DNA of 21,669 nt from an uncultured Eubacteriales bacterium (GCA_934385225.1 CAKRPQ010000026.1:1-21669); one strand, 5' to 3'. Counted from the first letter of the stretch, positions 1 to 7,185 are shown. The notes: generated by a model from the sequence alone, not told the origin. Numbers and translations: made by a program.

Positions 1-253
1 CCATATCACCGCATATGCCACGGGTCTTTGTGTCAAGCGTGCCGATAGTGCGATATTTTTCGATACCCGGCTCGTTAAAGCAATTTTTTTGGACTGCGCT
101 TGAAAAATAGGTACTTTCGGTCATTACCACACGGCCGGTATTTTGCTTTGAAACATTAAACCGCTTGGATATTGCCGCAATAGCCTTATCGGAAGCCTCG
201 CCTGTGGCAGGCATACGGGTTAGCACCTTTTGAGATTTATTTGCCAATCCCAT
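1..253 (-). pseudogene. Phage minor head / head-morphogenesis protein remnant (SPP1 gp7-like)
   Basis: Read on the minus strand from an ATG at 253-251, the frame is open to the window edge. It encodes a segment with TESTYFSSAVQKNCFNEPGI followed by EKYRTIGTLDTKTRGICGDM. The family hallmark is an E-Y/R-Y-x-x-x-x-T-L-D-x-R/K-T-x-x-I-C core near the C-terminal end of phage head-morphogenesis proteins of the SPP1 gp7 / Mu F type, and that core is present. A complete protein is several hundred residues. Here the frame has a stop (TAA) about 13 codons upstream of the ATG, so the N-terminal part is missing or out of frame, and the other end leaves the window. A second minus-strand frame ending at a stop at 299-301 could be the tail of the preceding phage gene, but that is not supported by similarity I can see. 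It is probably prophage debris flanking the polysaccharide locus in the opposite direction. Confidence 0.6.
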
Positions 254-350
254 GATTTTGCAGTCGGAATGCGGTTTGGACGGCAATCGTTATGAGGCTT
301 ATTTTACGATGCCCTCAAATAAATTCTTTGACTCGGTTTCCTCTTTGCTA

Positions 351-379
351 TTGACAAAAATGCTTTTTTGTAGTAAAAT
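351..379 (+). promoter_or_regulatory. Sigma-A promoter of the polysaccharide operon
   Basis: A perfect -35 box TTGACA (351-356) is followed after exactly 17 bases by TAAAAT (374-379), a one-mismatch -10 box. Transcription should start near 386. It is the only strong promoter seen before the run of tightly packed plus-strand genes beginning at 699, so it is the likely main promoter of the capsule operon. It lies in the roughly 450-base gene-poor stretch between the phage remnant and the first gene. Confidence 0.75.
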
Positions 380-611
380 ATTATTATAAATGTAGTGGTG
401 TGCCTCGGAGAAGTGTCCCTTTTTGAAGTGTATAGAGTTCAAACGGTCAAGAAAAACATAGATTTTTCAAAGGAGGTCGCGGTTAATTCGGTTTTGCTAT
501 AAGGTTTTGTGCGGGGCATAAAAAGGCAAATGACAGCCTTTGAAACAATCAAAATAGCTTCTTGATTTTTTGACCCGATCAATAAGCACACAAAATTTTA
601 TAGGGAGGTTG

Positions 612-647
612 AATTAGCCGGGGATGAGTAATCATCGTCGGCTGATT
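612..647 (+). ncRNA. GUAA-tetraloop leader hairpin (possible cis-regulatory RNA)
   Basis: The bases form a long hairpin. The lower stem of nine Watson-Crick pairs and one G-U pair joins 612-620 to 639-647 (core AGCCG with CGGCT). A 2x2 internal loop follows (621-622 against 637-638). The upper stem GATGA/TCATC (623-627 with 632-636) is capped by the tetraloop GTAA (628-631), which is of GNRA type. There is no T run after it, so it is not an intrinsic terminator. It lies 50-90 bases before the first gene, beyond the weak attenuator-like hairpin. This is the position expected of an antitermination or RNA-protein recognition element such as the leader hairpins bound by LoaP-type NusG paralogs. 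No match to a named RNA family is claimed. Confidence 0.5.
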
Positions 648-692
648 GTAGTACCTGATAATTGTGATTCTGCAAATATAAGGAAAAGGTGA
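624..692 (+). CDS. Possible 22-codon upstream ORF in the leader
   Basis: An ATG at 624 opens a 22-residue frame (beginning MSNHRRLIVVPDN) that ends with TGA at 690-692, just 6 bases before the ATG of the first gene. A GGGAGG at 603-608 precedes it, but with a long spacing of about 15 bases. Its start codon lies in the upper stem of the leader hairpin, so translation would compete with folding. It might be a leader peptide that couples translation to the next gene, or a chance frame. The peptide resembles nothing I know. Confidence 0.2.
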   Translation: MSNHRRLIVVPDNCDSANIRKR

Positions 693-698
693 GGATAA

Positions 699-956
699 AT
701 GTTTTACAGACTTGAAGATTTCTTAAAAATTACAAAAGGCGATGTTATCTGTGAAGTGAATGAAAAAAGAATCGCCAAGGGCGACATGGATACGGAAACT
801 TACCGGAATTACGAAGTCGTTTCCGTAGGAATAGAAAACGGCGTACTTCTAATTGAATTGAAACCGTTTGAATCCGTAACGCCGGAATGCAACCCGGGCG
901 ATGATTGGGTAAAAGAGCATAAAGCACAGTTTGGAACTGAGCCGAGTTTCTTTTGA
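699..956 (+). CDS. Small conserved-looking hypothetical protein (85 aa)
   Basis: An 85-residue acidic protein without signal peptide or membrane segment. I do not recognise a family. The sequence alternates short hydrophobic stretches (YEVVSVGIENGVLLIELKP, about residues 38-56) with charged turns, suggesting a small beta-rich fold. The start is supported by AAGGTGAGG placed 5-8 bases upstream. It is the first gene after the leader and is followed after 46 bases by the aldolase gene, so it should be co-transcribed with the operon. Its role is unknown. Confidence 0.6.
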   Translation: MFYRLEDFLKITKGDVICEVNEKRIAKGDMDTETYRNYEVVSVGIENGVLLIELKPFESVTPECNPGDDWVKEHKAQFGTEPSFF

Positions 957-1002
957 TGGTAACAGTAATCTGTTAAGAAAATAATGACGGGAAGGTGAAG
1001 CA

Positions 1003-1839
1003 ATGTCACTCAAACTGATATATATAACCAACAATCCTGCGGTAGGCTTGATTGCTGAAAAAAACGGTGTCGACTACATTATGATTGACCTTGAAACGCT
1101 CGGCAAAGAAGAACGGCAGAAAAATATGAATTCAGTAAAATCGCACCATAGTGTCAGAGATATAGAAGCTGTTTCCAATACTCTGATAAAGTCATCTGTA
1201 CTTGTGCGTGTTAACCCGATAAATCCGGATTCAAAAAGCGAGATAGAAAAAGTTATAGCTGCCGGAGCAGATATGGTAATGCTCCCTATGTGGAAAAGTG
1301 CCGCAGATGTAAAAGAATTTTTGCACATCGTGAATCGCCGTGTGAAAACCATATTGCTTCTTGAAACAAAGGAGGCGGCAGAGTGCATTGACGAGGTTCT
1401 TGCAAGGGGAGGCTTTGATGAAATACATATCGGCTTGAATGACCTGCACCTCAGTTACGGACTTACTTTTATGTTTGAGCCGCTTACCAACGGTACTGTG
1501 GAAATGTTGTGCAACAAATTTCGGAAAGCCGGCATTCCTTACGGCTTCGGCGGCATTGCACGTATTGGTGAAGGAATGTTGCCTGCTGAAAAAATTATTA
1601 TGGAACATTACAGGCTTGGATCGACCAAAGCTATTCTTTCAAGAAGCTTTTGCAACACAGAAGAAATCAAGGATATAAGAAAAATAGAGTCCATTTTCTC
1701 TGAAAACATGATGCGGCTACGCGATTATGAAAAATCACTCGGGCAAAAGACGAGCGATGATTACAGGAAGAATACCGAGTCGGTAAAGGAATGCGTAGCA
1801 CAGATAGTTGAAAAAATCAAGGAGAGAAGAGCACAATGA
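1003..1839 (+). CDS. HpcH/HpaI-family aldolase (class II pyruvate aldolase-like)
   Basis: A 278-residue TIM-barrel protein of the HpcH/HpaI aldolase / citrate lyase beta family. These enzymes use a divalent metal to add pyruvate-type enolates to aldehydes or to cleave 4-hydroxy-2-oxoacids. Family landmarks are visible: a conserved Arg in VLVRVNP (R69), AGADMVMLPM (residues 87-96), the metal-ligand Glu in LLLETKEA (E121) and the metal-ligand Asp in HIGLNDL (D147). The C-terminal 50 residues are a charged helical extension. An AAGGTGAAGC ribosome site precedes the ATG. The stop overlaps the start of the next gene by 4 bases (ATGA). Related genes occur in surface-polysaccharide clusters, so it probably makes or trims an acidic substituent. 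Exact substrate is not readable from sequence. A decayed second copy lies at 3053-3726. Confidence 0.85.
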   Translation: MSLKLIYITNNPAVGLIAEKNGVDYIMIDLETLGKEERQKNMNSVKSHHSVRDIEAVSNTLIKSSVLVRVNPINPDSKSEIEKVIAAGADMVMLPMWKSAADVKEFLHIVNRRVKTILLLETKEAAECIDEVLARGGFDEIHIGLNDLHLSYGLTFMFEPLTNGTVEMLCNKFRKAGIPYGFGGIARIGEGMLPAEKIIMEHYRLGSTKAILSRSFCNTEEIKDIRKIESIFSENMMRLRDYEKSLGQKTSDDYRKNTESVKECVAQIVEKIKERRAQ

Positions 1840-2219
1840 CAGCAGAATCATTAAAACAACTTTCCGATCGGTTCGGAGACGCTTTCTATATTCTTGACAG
1901 CAAGCAGTTTAGGCAGAATTTTGCGGAGTTGAAAGCAGAATTTTCAAAAATATATCCGAATTTCAACATCGCATATTCCTATAAAACGAACTATACGCCG
2001 AAGCTATGTCGGATTGTCAATGAACTCGGGGGATTTGCCGAGGTTGTGTCGGACATGGAAATTGCACTACGAATCGGAGTAGAGCCGAAGAAAATCATTT
2101 GGAGCGGTCCGTACAAGAACGCCAAAAAGGTTGAGCAACTGCTTGTTATGGGCGGCACAGTCAATATAGACTCGGCATATGAAATTGATCTTGTTGCGGA
2201 CTTGGATTATCTCCCCTAA
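1836..2219 (+). pseudogene. Truncated PLP-dependent decarboxylase (LysA/ornithine decarboxylase-like N-terminal fragment)
   Basis: The 127 codons encode the start of a fold-type III PLP enzyme of the diaminopimelate/ornithine decarboxylase group. AYSYKTNYTP contains the Schiff-base lysine (K50), AEVVSDMEIALRIGV (69-82) matches the second barrel strand region, and VNIDSAYEID (109-118) the fourth. Intact members have about 400 residues, with the PLP-phosphate site and the catalytic Cys/Asp in the missing C-terminal part, so this fragment cannot be active. Similarity stops at about residue 121; six unrelated codons (DLDYLP) and TAA follow, which is the signature of a deletion or recombination junction rather than a point nonsense mutation. 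The start overlaps the aldolase stop (ATGA), so it was once translationally coupled to it. Confidence 0.75.
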
Positions 2220-2395
2220 AAAGTATACAAAAAATTAAGTGAATTTCTCTGCTTGGATAACTCGATGCTGTTATTTGACTGATTTTTCGTTTGTTTTTGT
2301 TCCTTTTCCCAATAGGTGGTTCGCTGTAATATCATATTCTTTATTACTTTTCTGCTTTTTCGTGAAAGTTCAGATGTACGTAAATTTAAAAGTAT

Positions 2396-2409
2396 GGAGG
2401 CTAACAGTG
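2396..2409 (+). promoter_or_regulatory. RBS deciding a GTG start for the sugar transferase
   Basis: GGAGG (2396-2400) sits 6 bases before GTG (2407-2409). The reading frame is open another 56 codons upstream, but that extension has no ribosome site and no resemblance to the family. The GTG start gives the usual PglC-like N-terminus (VYKHFIKRLFD). Confidence 0.8.
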
Positions 2410-3048
2410 TACAAGCATTTTATTAAAAGATTATTTGATACCGTGATATCTTTATTGGCTATTGTTATCCTATCGCCGATTTTTCTGATAACAGCCATAG
2501 CGGTAAAGTTCACTTCGTCGGGACCGGTCATTTTCAAACAACGCCGTATCGGTCTCGGAGGTAAAGAGTTCAACATTTATAAATTCCGTTCCATGACACA
2601 AAACGCCGAGCACATCGGTTCAGGTGTGTATAGTGGGAAGGGAGACACAAGGGTCACAAATGTTGGTCGCATCATCCGAGCGACAAGTATAGACGAACTT
2701 CCGCAGGTTGTAAACATACTGAAAGGTGACATGAGTTTAATTGGTCCACGTCCGCCTCTTACCTATCATCCATGGTCAATCGAGAAATATACGCAGGAGC
2801 AACGTAGAATGTTTGATGTTCGCCCCGGCATTACGGGCTGGGCACAGGTGCATGGCAGAAAAGATGTCGAATGGAACAAGCGTATAGAGCTAAATGTCTG
2901 GTATGTCGACCACGTCTCTTTCCTACTTGATGTGAAAATATTCTTTATGACAATTTTGAAAGTGGCAACGAACGCTGATAATGAAAACACCGGTGAAACT
3001 GTTGTGAAGACAGAAGATGTGAAAGAGAAAGAGACAGTTATCAAATAA
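2407..3048 (+). CDS. Initiating undecaprenyl-phosphate sugar phosphotransferase (PglC-like small PGT)
   Basis: A 213-residue bacterial sugar transferase (PF02397 type) that moves a sugar-1-phosphate from a UDP-sugar to undecaprenyl phosphate at the inner face of the membrane, the first step of repeat-unit assembly. It has one N-terminal re-entrant membrane helix (about residues 10-33, TVISLLAIVILSPIFLITAI), FKQRRIGLGGKEFNIYKFRSM, the catalytic Asp-Glu pair in SIDELPQVVNILKGDMSLIG, PRPPLTYH, and RPGITGWAQVHGR. It lacks the large N-terminal membrane domain of WcaJ/WbaP enzymes, so it is the minimal monotopic form. The C-terminal tail (about 25 residues, rich in E, K, T and V) is an unusual hydrophilic extension. 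It sits between two degraded genes, consistent with a cassette swapped into the locus. The sugar specificity is unknown. Confidence 0.9.
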   Translation: MYKHFIKRLFDTVISLLAIVILSPIFLITAIAVKFTSSGPVIFKQRRIGLGGKEFNIYKFRSMTQNAEHIGSGVYSGKGDTRVTNVGRIIRATSIDELPQVVNILKGDMSLIGPRPPLTYHPWSIEKYTQEQRRMFDVRPGITGWAQVHGRKDVEWNKRIELNVWYVDHVSFLLDVKIFFMTILKVATNADNENTGETVVKTEDVKEKETVIK

Positions 3049-3052
3049 TAGC

Positions 3053-3726
3053 TCTTAAGCCGATGTACATAACCAATCGCCCAGACGCAGCTTTGATTAT
3101 GGAAGAAGTTTGAGTAGGCCGTGTTTTTATAGATATAGAATATACCGGCAAGGCGGCTTGTCATGGATGGATGAATTCTTTCCAGAACTATCAACTGTTG
3201 AAGATTTAAAAACACTTAAGACGTATTGACGCGTGAGGAAATACTTGTTTGCATAAATCTGATCTGTGATGCCAACGGACGAGTATTGTAGCAGTGAAGT
3301 GGAGATGAGGTCTTAATTGCCGCTGGCGCGGATATCGTCATGCTTCTGCTTTTCAAAGCCGTGGAAGAGGTTACAAGATTTATTTCCATTGTGGTCGGTA
3401 GCGTAAAAATACTCTTGCTCATGGAAACACTGGAATTTCATATAGCTTTGGCAACATAGCATCGGAGGGGAACGGCAATCTTACTGCGGAATACTATCGA
3501 TTTGGTTCGTCTATGGTAGTTCTTTCAAGTTCCTTTTTACGATGTGAACAATAATTTGGGAATCAACTGTATCCGCGGAAATTTTGAAATCGGCGTTCGC
3601 AGTATGCGTGATTTTGAAGGTGAGATTGCAATCCACAGCCACTATTTTAAGAAAAATTTAAAGGTTGTAGTAGATTGCGTTACAGAAATTGTGGAGCAAA
3701 TCGAACGTGGAAAATTAAATAAATAA
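3053..3726 (+). pseudogene. Decayed second copy of the HpcH/HpaI-family aldolase
   Basis: The stretch reads in pieces as the aldolase encoded at 1003-1839. From 3054 it gives LKPMYITNRPDAALIMEEV, then TGA (3111), then VGRVFIDIEYTGK. From 3310 it gives VLIAAGADIVMLLLFKAVEE and IVVGSVKILLLMETLEF. From about 3438 it gives YSFGNIASEGNGNLTAEYYR with FGSSMVVLSSSFL. From 3544 it gives the C-terminal helices, ending CVTEIVEQIERGKLNK. Several stops and frame changes separate the pieces. About 50 residues between METLEF and YSFGNIA, including the metal-ligand Asp region, are deleted. It diverges from the intact copy throughout, so it is an old paralog or allele, not a fresh duplication. The 60-codon open frame at 3544-3726 is only its C-terminal end. 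Confidence 0.85.
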
Positions 3727-3739
3727 TGAGTTCATTGAA

Positions 3740-4651
3740 ATGGGGCGAAAGAAAATGAATCTGCTTATTACAGGTGCTTGGCAACAAGCAACTGACTATA
3801 TATCGGAGATTGAGAAGAAGCACACCGTTCGGCTTTTGCAATATGAAAAAGATGCGCTACCCTTTGCTCCAACTTGGGTCGAGGGAGTTATTTGCAACGG
3901 TTTTTTTCTGTCACACGCTATTGAGTCGTTTCAAAACCTGCGCTATATACAGCTTACCAGCGCAGGATTCGATCGGGTGCCAATGGAGTATGTCCGCGCG
4001 CACGCCATCGAGATTCACAATGCCCGAGGTGTGTACAGCATCCCTATGGCAGAGTCTGCGATTTGCGGGGTATTGCAGCTTTACAAGCAAAGCCGCTTCT
4101 TTGTGGAGAATCAAAAGAACCACAAGTGGGAAAAGCATCGCGGGTTGATCGAGCTGTATGGCAAAACAGTCGGAATTGTTGGGTGCGGAAGCGTCGGCAG
4201 CGAGTGCGCTAAGCGCTTTCGGGCGCTCGGGTGTCGTGTTCTCGGCGTGGACGTCGCGCTGCATGAAAGTGGCGACTTTGATGCGATGTTCCCGCTCGAC
4301 AGGCTCGACGATGTTCTCGGCGAAAGCGACATTACCGTGTTGACCTTGCCGTTTAGCCCAGAGACGTGGCATCTCATGAATGCGGAAAAGTTTGATCGGA
4401 TGAAACCCCGCGCACTTTTTGTCAATATCGCGCGCGGGGCGGTCGTCGATACCGACGCGCTTATTGTAGCACTGCGGGACAAGCTTGGTGGCGCCGTATT
4501 GGATGTCTTTGAGGATGAGCCGCTTTCGTCCGAAAGTCCGCTTTGGGACATGGAAAATGTCCTCATCACACCGCATAACAGCTTTGTGGGGGACGGAAAC
4601 ACCGAACGGTTATCGGCAATAGTGATAAACAATTTAAAAACCAATGGATAA
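3740..4651 (+). CDS. D-2-hydroxyacid dehydrogenase, NAD-binding
   Basis: A 303-residue cytosolic protein of the D-isomer-specific 2-hydroxyacid dehydrogenase family, which interconverts 2-oxoacids and D-2-hydroxyacids with NAD(P). The Rossmann motif is TVGIVGCGSVGSEC (G148, G150, G153), followed about 17 residues later by the cofactor-selecting acid in VLGVDVA. The catalytic residues are present: Arg in NIARGAVVD (R232), Glu in LDVFEDEPL (E260) and His in TPHNS (H279). Family members are usually slightly longer (about 310-330). ATG at 3755 (MNLLITGAW) is an equally good or better start, 10 bases after GGGG; the first ATG has no clear ribosome site. It overlaps the next gene by 8 bases. With the aldolase it suggests handling of 2-oxoacids for a polymer substituent, but the substrate is not readable. 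Confidence 0.85.
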   Translation: MGRKKMNLLITGAWQQATDYISEIEKKHTVRLLQYEKDALPFAPTWVEGVICNGFFLSHAIESFQNLRYIQLTSAGFDRVPMEYVRAHAIEIHNARGVYSIPMAESAICGVLQLYKQSRFFVENQKNHKWEKHRGLIELYGKTVGIVGCGSVGSECAKRFRALGCRVLGVDVALHESGDFDAMFPLDRLDDVLGESDITVLTLPFSPETWHLMNAEKFDRMKPRALFVNIARGAVVDTDALIVALRDKLGGAVLDVFEDEPLSSESPLWDMENVLITPHNSFVGDGNTERLSAIVINNLKTNG

Positions 4652-5882
4652 GACAGATATGAAAAAAGATGTTGTATTGATTGCCAACTATTGGCATTTT
4701 GAAGAGGAAAAGAGTAGCAGTCGCTATCGCTCATTTGCCGATATTTTGTGCAAAGAATTTGACCTGGAAGTCATCACCTCGACTTTCTGCCATCTCAAAA
4801 AGGCACAGCGAAACGAAGCGGAGCTACATTTGGACACGCTGCCGTATCACATGAAGCTGTGCTATGAGATGGGCTATTCAAAAAATATCAGCATTCGCCG
4901 GATACGCAGCTATACGGAGTTCGGCAAGAATGTACTTGCGTATCTGCGGTCGCGGAAAAAGCCCGATTTGATCATGGTATCCGTTCCTTCCCTTGCCGTT
5001 GCGGATTACGCCAGTAAATACGCCAACGAAAATCGCATTCCGCTGATTGTCGATATTCAAGATCTGTGGCCCGAGGCGTTTAAAATGGCACTGAATATTC
5101 CGGTGATGTCCAATATACTCTTTTCCCCGATGATGCGTCAAGCGAACCGCATCTATTCGCGTGCCGATGTCCTTATGGCGGTGTCGGACACCTATGTTGC
5201 GCGTGGCAAACGCGTGAACCCGACGGCGGATACCTTGAGCATTTACATCGGAACCGACAGCTCCCTCGTAGAGGAAAAAACCAAGGGGATCGACATTCCG
5301 GCGGAGGAAAACAAGTTCGTTGTCGGGTATGTCGGCGCGCTCGGTTATAGTTATGATATAAAGGGCGTGATCGATGCCATTCGCCTGCTCAATGACGAAG
5401 GCTGCGACAATATCAAGTTTACGATCATGGGCGACGGTGTTTGCCGCGCCGATTTTGAAGAGTATGCTCAAAAGAGCGGGATCGATTACGAGTTTACGGG
5501 GCTTCTCGAATACGGCAGGATGATGAAAACACTTATGGCGTGTGACGTTGCGGTCAATCCAATCGTGGGACGCTCGGTCTCGAGCATTATAAACAAAGTC
5601 TCCGATTACGCGGCGGCGGGCGTGCCCGTTATTAACACGCAAAACAGCAAAGAGTACCGTGACCTTTTGGACCGCTATGAAGCGGGCATAAATGTCGAAA
5701 GTGGCAATGTACGCGCACTCGCCGATGCCATTTTGACCTATCGCAATGATGCGGAATACCGTGCAAGATGCGGCGCGAACGAGAAGGAAATGTATGACGA
5801 GTTGTTTGACCGCGTACGCATATACCCGAAGCTGTCGCAGAAAATGCACGAGTTAATGGATGGTTTCGCTGCAAACAGCTGA
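4644..5882 (+). CDS. Glycosyltransferase family 4 (WbuB-like)
   Basis: A 412-residue GT-B glycosyltransferase. The N-terminal acceptor domain ends near PSLAVADYASKYANENRIPL, followed by VDIQDLWPEA (137-145), a signature of WbuB/WbjE-type enzymes. The C-terminal nucleotide-sugar domain starts at VVGYVGALGYSYDIKGV (about 226-242) and continues through FTIMGDG, FTGLLEYGRM and SSIINKVSDYAAAGVPVINT. That last segment takes the place of the usual EX7E motif, with a loosely conserved version. WbuB relatives transfer L-FucNAc, which fits the capE-capG-capF genes further down, but this assignment is inference. The start overlaps the dehydrogenase by 8 bases; neither ATG at 4644 nor at 4659 has a strong ribosome site, so translation may depend on coupling. 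Confidence 0.85.
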   Translation: MDKTDMKKDVVLIANYWHFEEEKSSSRYRSFADILCKEFDLEVITSTFCHLKKAQRNEAELHLDTLPYHMKLCYEMGYSKNISIRRIRSYTEFGKNVLAYLRSRKKPDLIMVSVPSLAVADYASKYANENRIPLIVDIQDLWPEAFKMALNIPVMSNILFSPMMRQANRIYSRADVLMAVSDTYVARGKRVNPTADTLSIYIGTDSSLVEEKTKGIDIPAEENKFVVGYVGALGYSYDIKGVIDAIRLLNDEGCDNIKFTIMGDGVCRADFEEYAQKSGIDYEFTGLLEYGRMMKTLMACDVAVNPIVGRSVSSIINKVSDYAAAGVPVINTQNSKEYRDLLDRYEAGINVESGNVRALADAILTYRNDAEYRARCGANEKEMYDELFDRVRIYPKLSQKMHELMDGFAANS

Positions 5883-5910
5883 AATCTGAAGGAGAGAAAG
5901 GAGGCGGAAT

Positions 5911-7185
5911 ATGAAGGTTCTGATTATGAGCCACAATCCGATTACGGACTATAACAGTATGGGAAAGACGTTTCTTGGTCTCTTTTCCGCTTTTTCCGAG
6001 GATGAACTTTGCCAGTTTTATGTTTACCCCACATTGCCGAACATAAAGGTGTGCGAAAGCTATTATCGTATGACCGATCGAGAGGCTCTGCGCAGTATCG
6101 TGTGCCGTGGTCGCGCCGGCAGAAGAATATCCGCCGGCGAGATAAAGCATGAGAATACGCTTTATGAGGACGAAAACGCGTCCAAGATGTATCGCGGAAA
6201 AGGCTCGAACAAGGAACTGAAGATTTTGGTGCGTGACGCGATATGGAAGCTGTCCGCTTGGAAAAATCCGCATCTTGTCGCATGGCTCGCGGAGGAGAGA
6301 CCGGATGTTATCTTCGCGGCGCCCGGCGCTTCGGGATTTTTCTATCGGCTGATCCTGCGCGTCGCCAAAATGCGCGGAATCCCCGTCGTCACCTATGTGT
6401 GCGACGATTTCTATTTCAGCAGCCAAAGCAAACACGGCTTGGTTGGGCGATTCTATGCCCGCTATATTCGCAGGAAGATCGAAACGCTGATGAGAGCGTC
6501 GCGGCATGTTGTCACCATTTCGGATGAGTTGGCGCGTGACTATGCGACGGCGTTCGGGTGTGTGTGCACTGTGATCTCGACTGGTGCCAATCTGAAAAAT
6601 GCGCCGGTTGCCTGCTGCGGGGACGGAAAGATTCTTTCCTATTTCGGCAATTTGCAGTTAGGTAGATATCGCTCTCTTGCCGAGGTCGCGCGGGCAGTGG
6701 ACGCGTATAATGCGGCGCACGGCTACCGTGTGGCTTTGAATATTTATACTGCCGATACGTCCACGCAGATAACGGCGGCGTTTGAGGGGGCGGCGTGCGT
6801 CGGCTTTTGCGGCTTCCTTTCGGCGGATAAGATGTGTGAGGAAATGAAAAAAGCGTCGATCCTTCTGCACGTAGAATCCTTTGAGGAGGAGAACAGGGAA
6901 CGCGTGAAGTATTCCGTTTCAACCAAAATCGCGGATTCGCTTGCGTCCGGCATATGTCTTTTTGCCTACGGACCGGAGGGGATTTCCTCGATTGAATACC
7001 TGCGCAGAAACGAGTGCGCTTCGGTGGCGGTGAATCGAAAGGAATTGACCTATAAGCTGTCGGAATGTCTCGAAAAGCCAGAAATCCGCACCGAAAAGGC
7101 CTCGAAGGCGCTGGAGATCGCCGCGCAGAATCACGACAGCGGACGGCAGAGCGAACGACTAAAATCAATTTTGTCAAGGGCATGA
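5911..7185 (+). CDS. Glycosyltransferase, GT-B fold (GT4-like)
   Basis: A 424-residue soluble or membrane-associated glycosyltransferase. The N-terminus (MKVLIMSHNPITDYNSMGKT) is the first strand and glycine loop of a GT-B acceptor domain. PDVIFAAPGASGFFYRLI and IPVVTYVCDDFYF (about residues 131-170) and HVVTISDELARDYA mark the end of that domain. The second domain has ILSYFGNLQLGRYRSL, FCGFLSADKMCEEMKKASIL and KYSVSTKIADSLASGICLFA, the positions where the donor nucleotide binds. A textbook ribosome site (AAAGGAGGCGG) lies 5 bases before the ATG. The donor sugar is unknown. Its stop comes immediately before the start of the next glycosyltransferase, so the two are translationally coupled. Confidence 0.8.
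   Translation: MKVLIMSHNPITDYNSMGKTFLGLFSAFSEDELCQFYVYPTLPNIKVCESYYRMTDREALRSIVCRGRAGRRISAGEIKHENTLYEDENASKMYRGKGSNKELKILVRDAIWKLSAWKNPHLVAWLAEERPDVIFAAPGASGFFYRLILRVAKMRGIPVVTYVCDDFYFSSQSKHGLVGRFYARYIRRKIETLMRASRHVVTISDELARDYATAFGCVCTVISTGANLKNAPVACCGDGKILSYFGNLQLGRYRSLAEVARAVDAYNAAHGYRVALNIYTADTSTQITAAFEGAACVGFCGFLSADKMCEEMKKASILLHVESFEEENRERVKYSVSTKIADSLASGICLFAYGPEGISSIEYLRRNECASVAVNRKELTYKLSECLEKPEIRTEKASKALEIAAQNHDSGRQSERLKSILSRA

Larger units (their letters stand above)
386..698 (+). promoter_or_regulatory. Long untranslated leader of the operon
   Basis: About 313 bases separate the predicted transcription start from the first gene at 699. The stretch holds no convincing gene, but it has several possible RNA elements. 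A small hairpin pairs AAAGGC (522-527) with GCCTTT (536-541). A weak A/T-rich hairpin pairs AATCAA (547-552) with TTGATT (562-567) and is followed by a T run (566-571), so it could act as a leaky attenuator. The much stronger GUAA-capped hairpin (612-647) is listed separately. An AAAGGAGG sequence at 469-476 has no sensible start codon after it. No known riboswitch class was recognised. Long leaders with structured elements are common in front of capsule operons controlled by transcription antitermination; that such control acts here is inference. Confidence 0.45.

Noticed and set aside
612..647. Leader hairpin as a Rho-independent terminator
   Set aside because: It is not followed by a T run, and the internal loop and GUAA cap suggest a folded recognition element instead.
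2239..2406. In-frame upstream extension of the sugar transferase
   Set aside because: It has no ribosome site and no family similarity, whereas GGAGG six bases before GTG 2407 gives the expected N-terminus.
3544..3726. 60-codon frame as an independent small protein
   Set aside because: It is the C-terminal end of the decayed aldolase copy; its residues align with the end of the intact aldolase.
3911..4734. Long minus-strand frames (about 200-220 codons) opposite the dehydrogenase
   Set aside because: They are shadows of a GC-skewed coding strand; they lack ribosome sites and recognisable domains, and the plus-strand gene has intact catalytic motifs.
4878..6507. Minus-strand frames of about 290-320 codons opposite two glycosyltransferases
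   Set aside because: Translations are low-complexity, His/Arg-rich shadows without domain signals.
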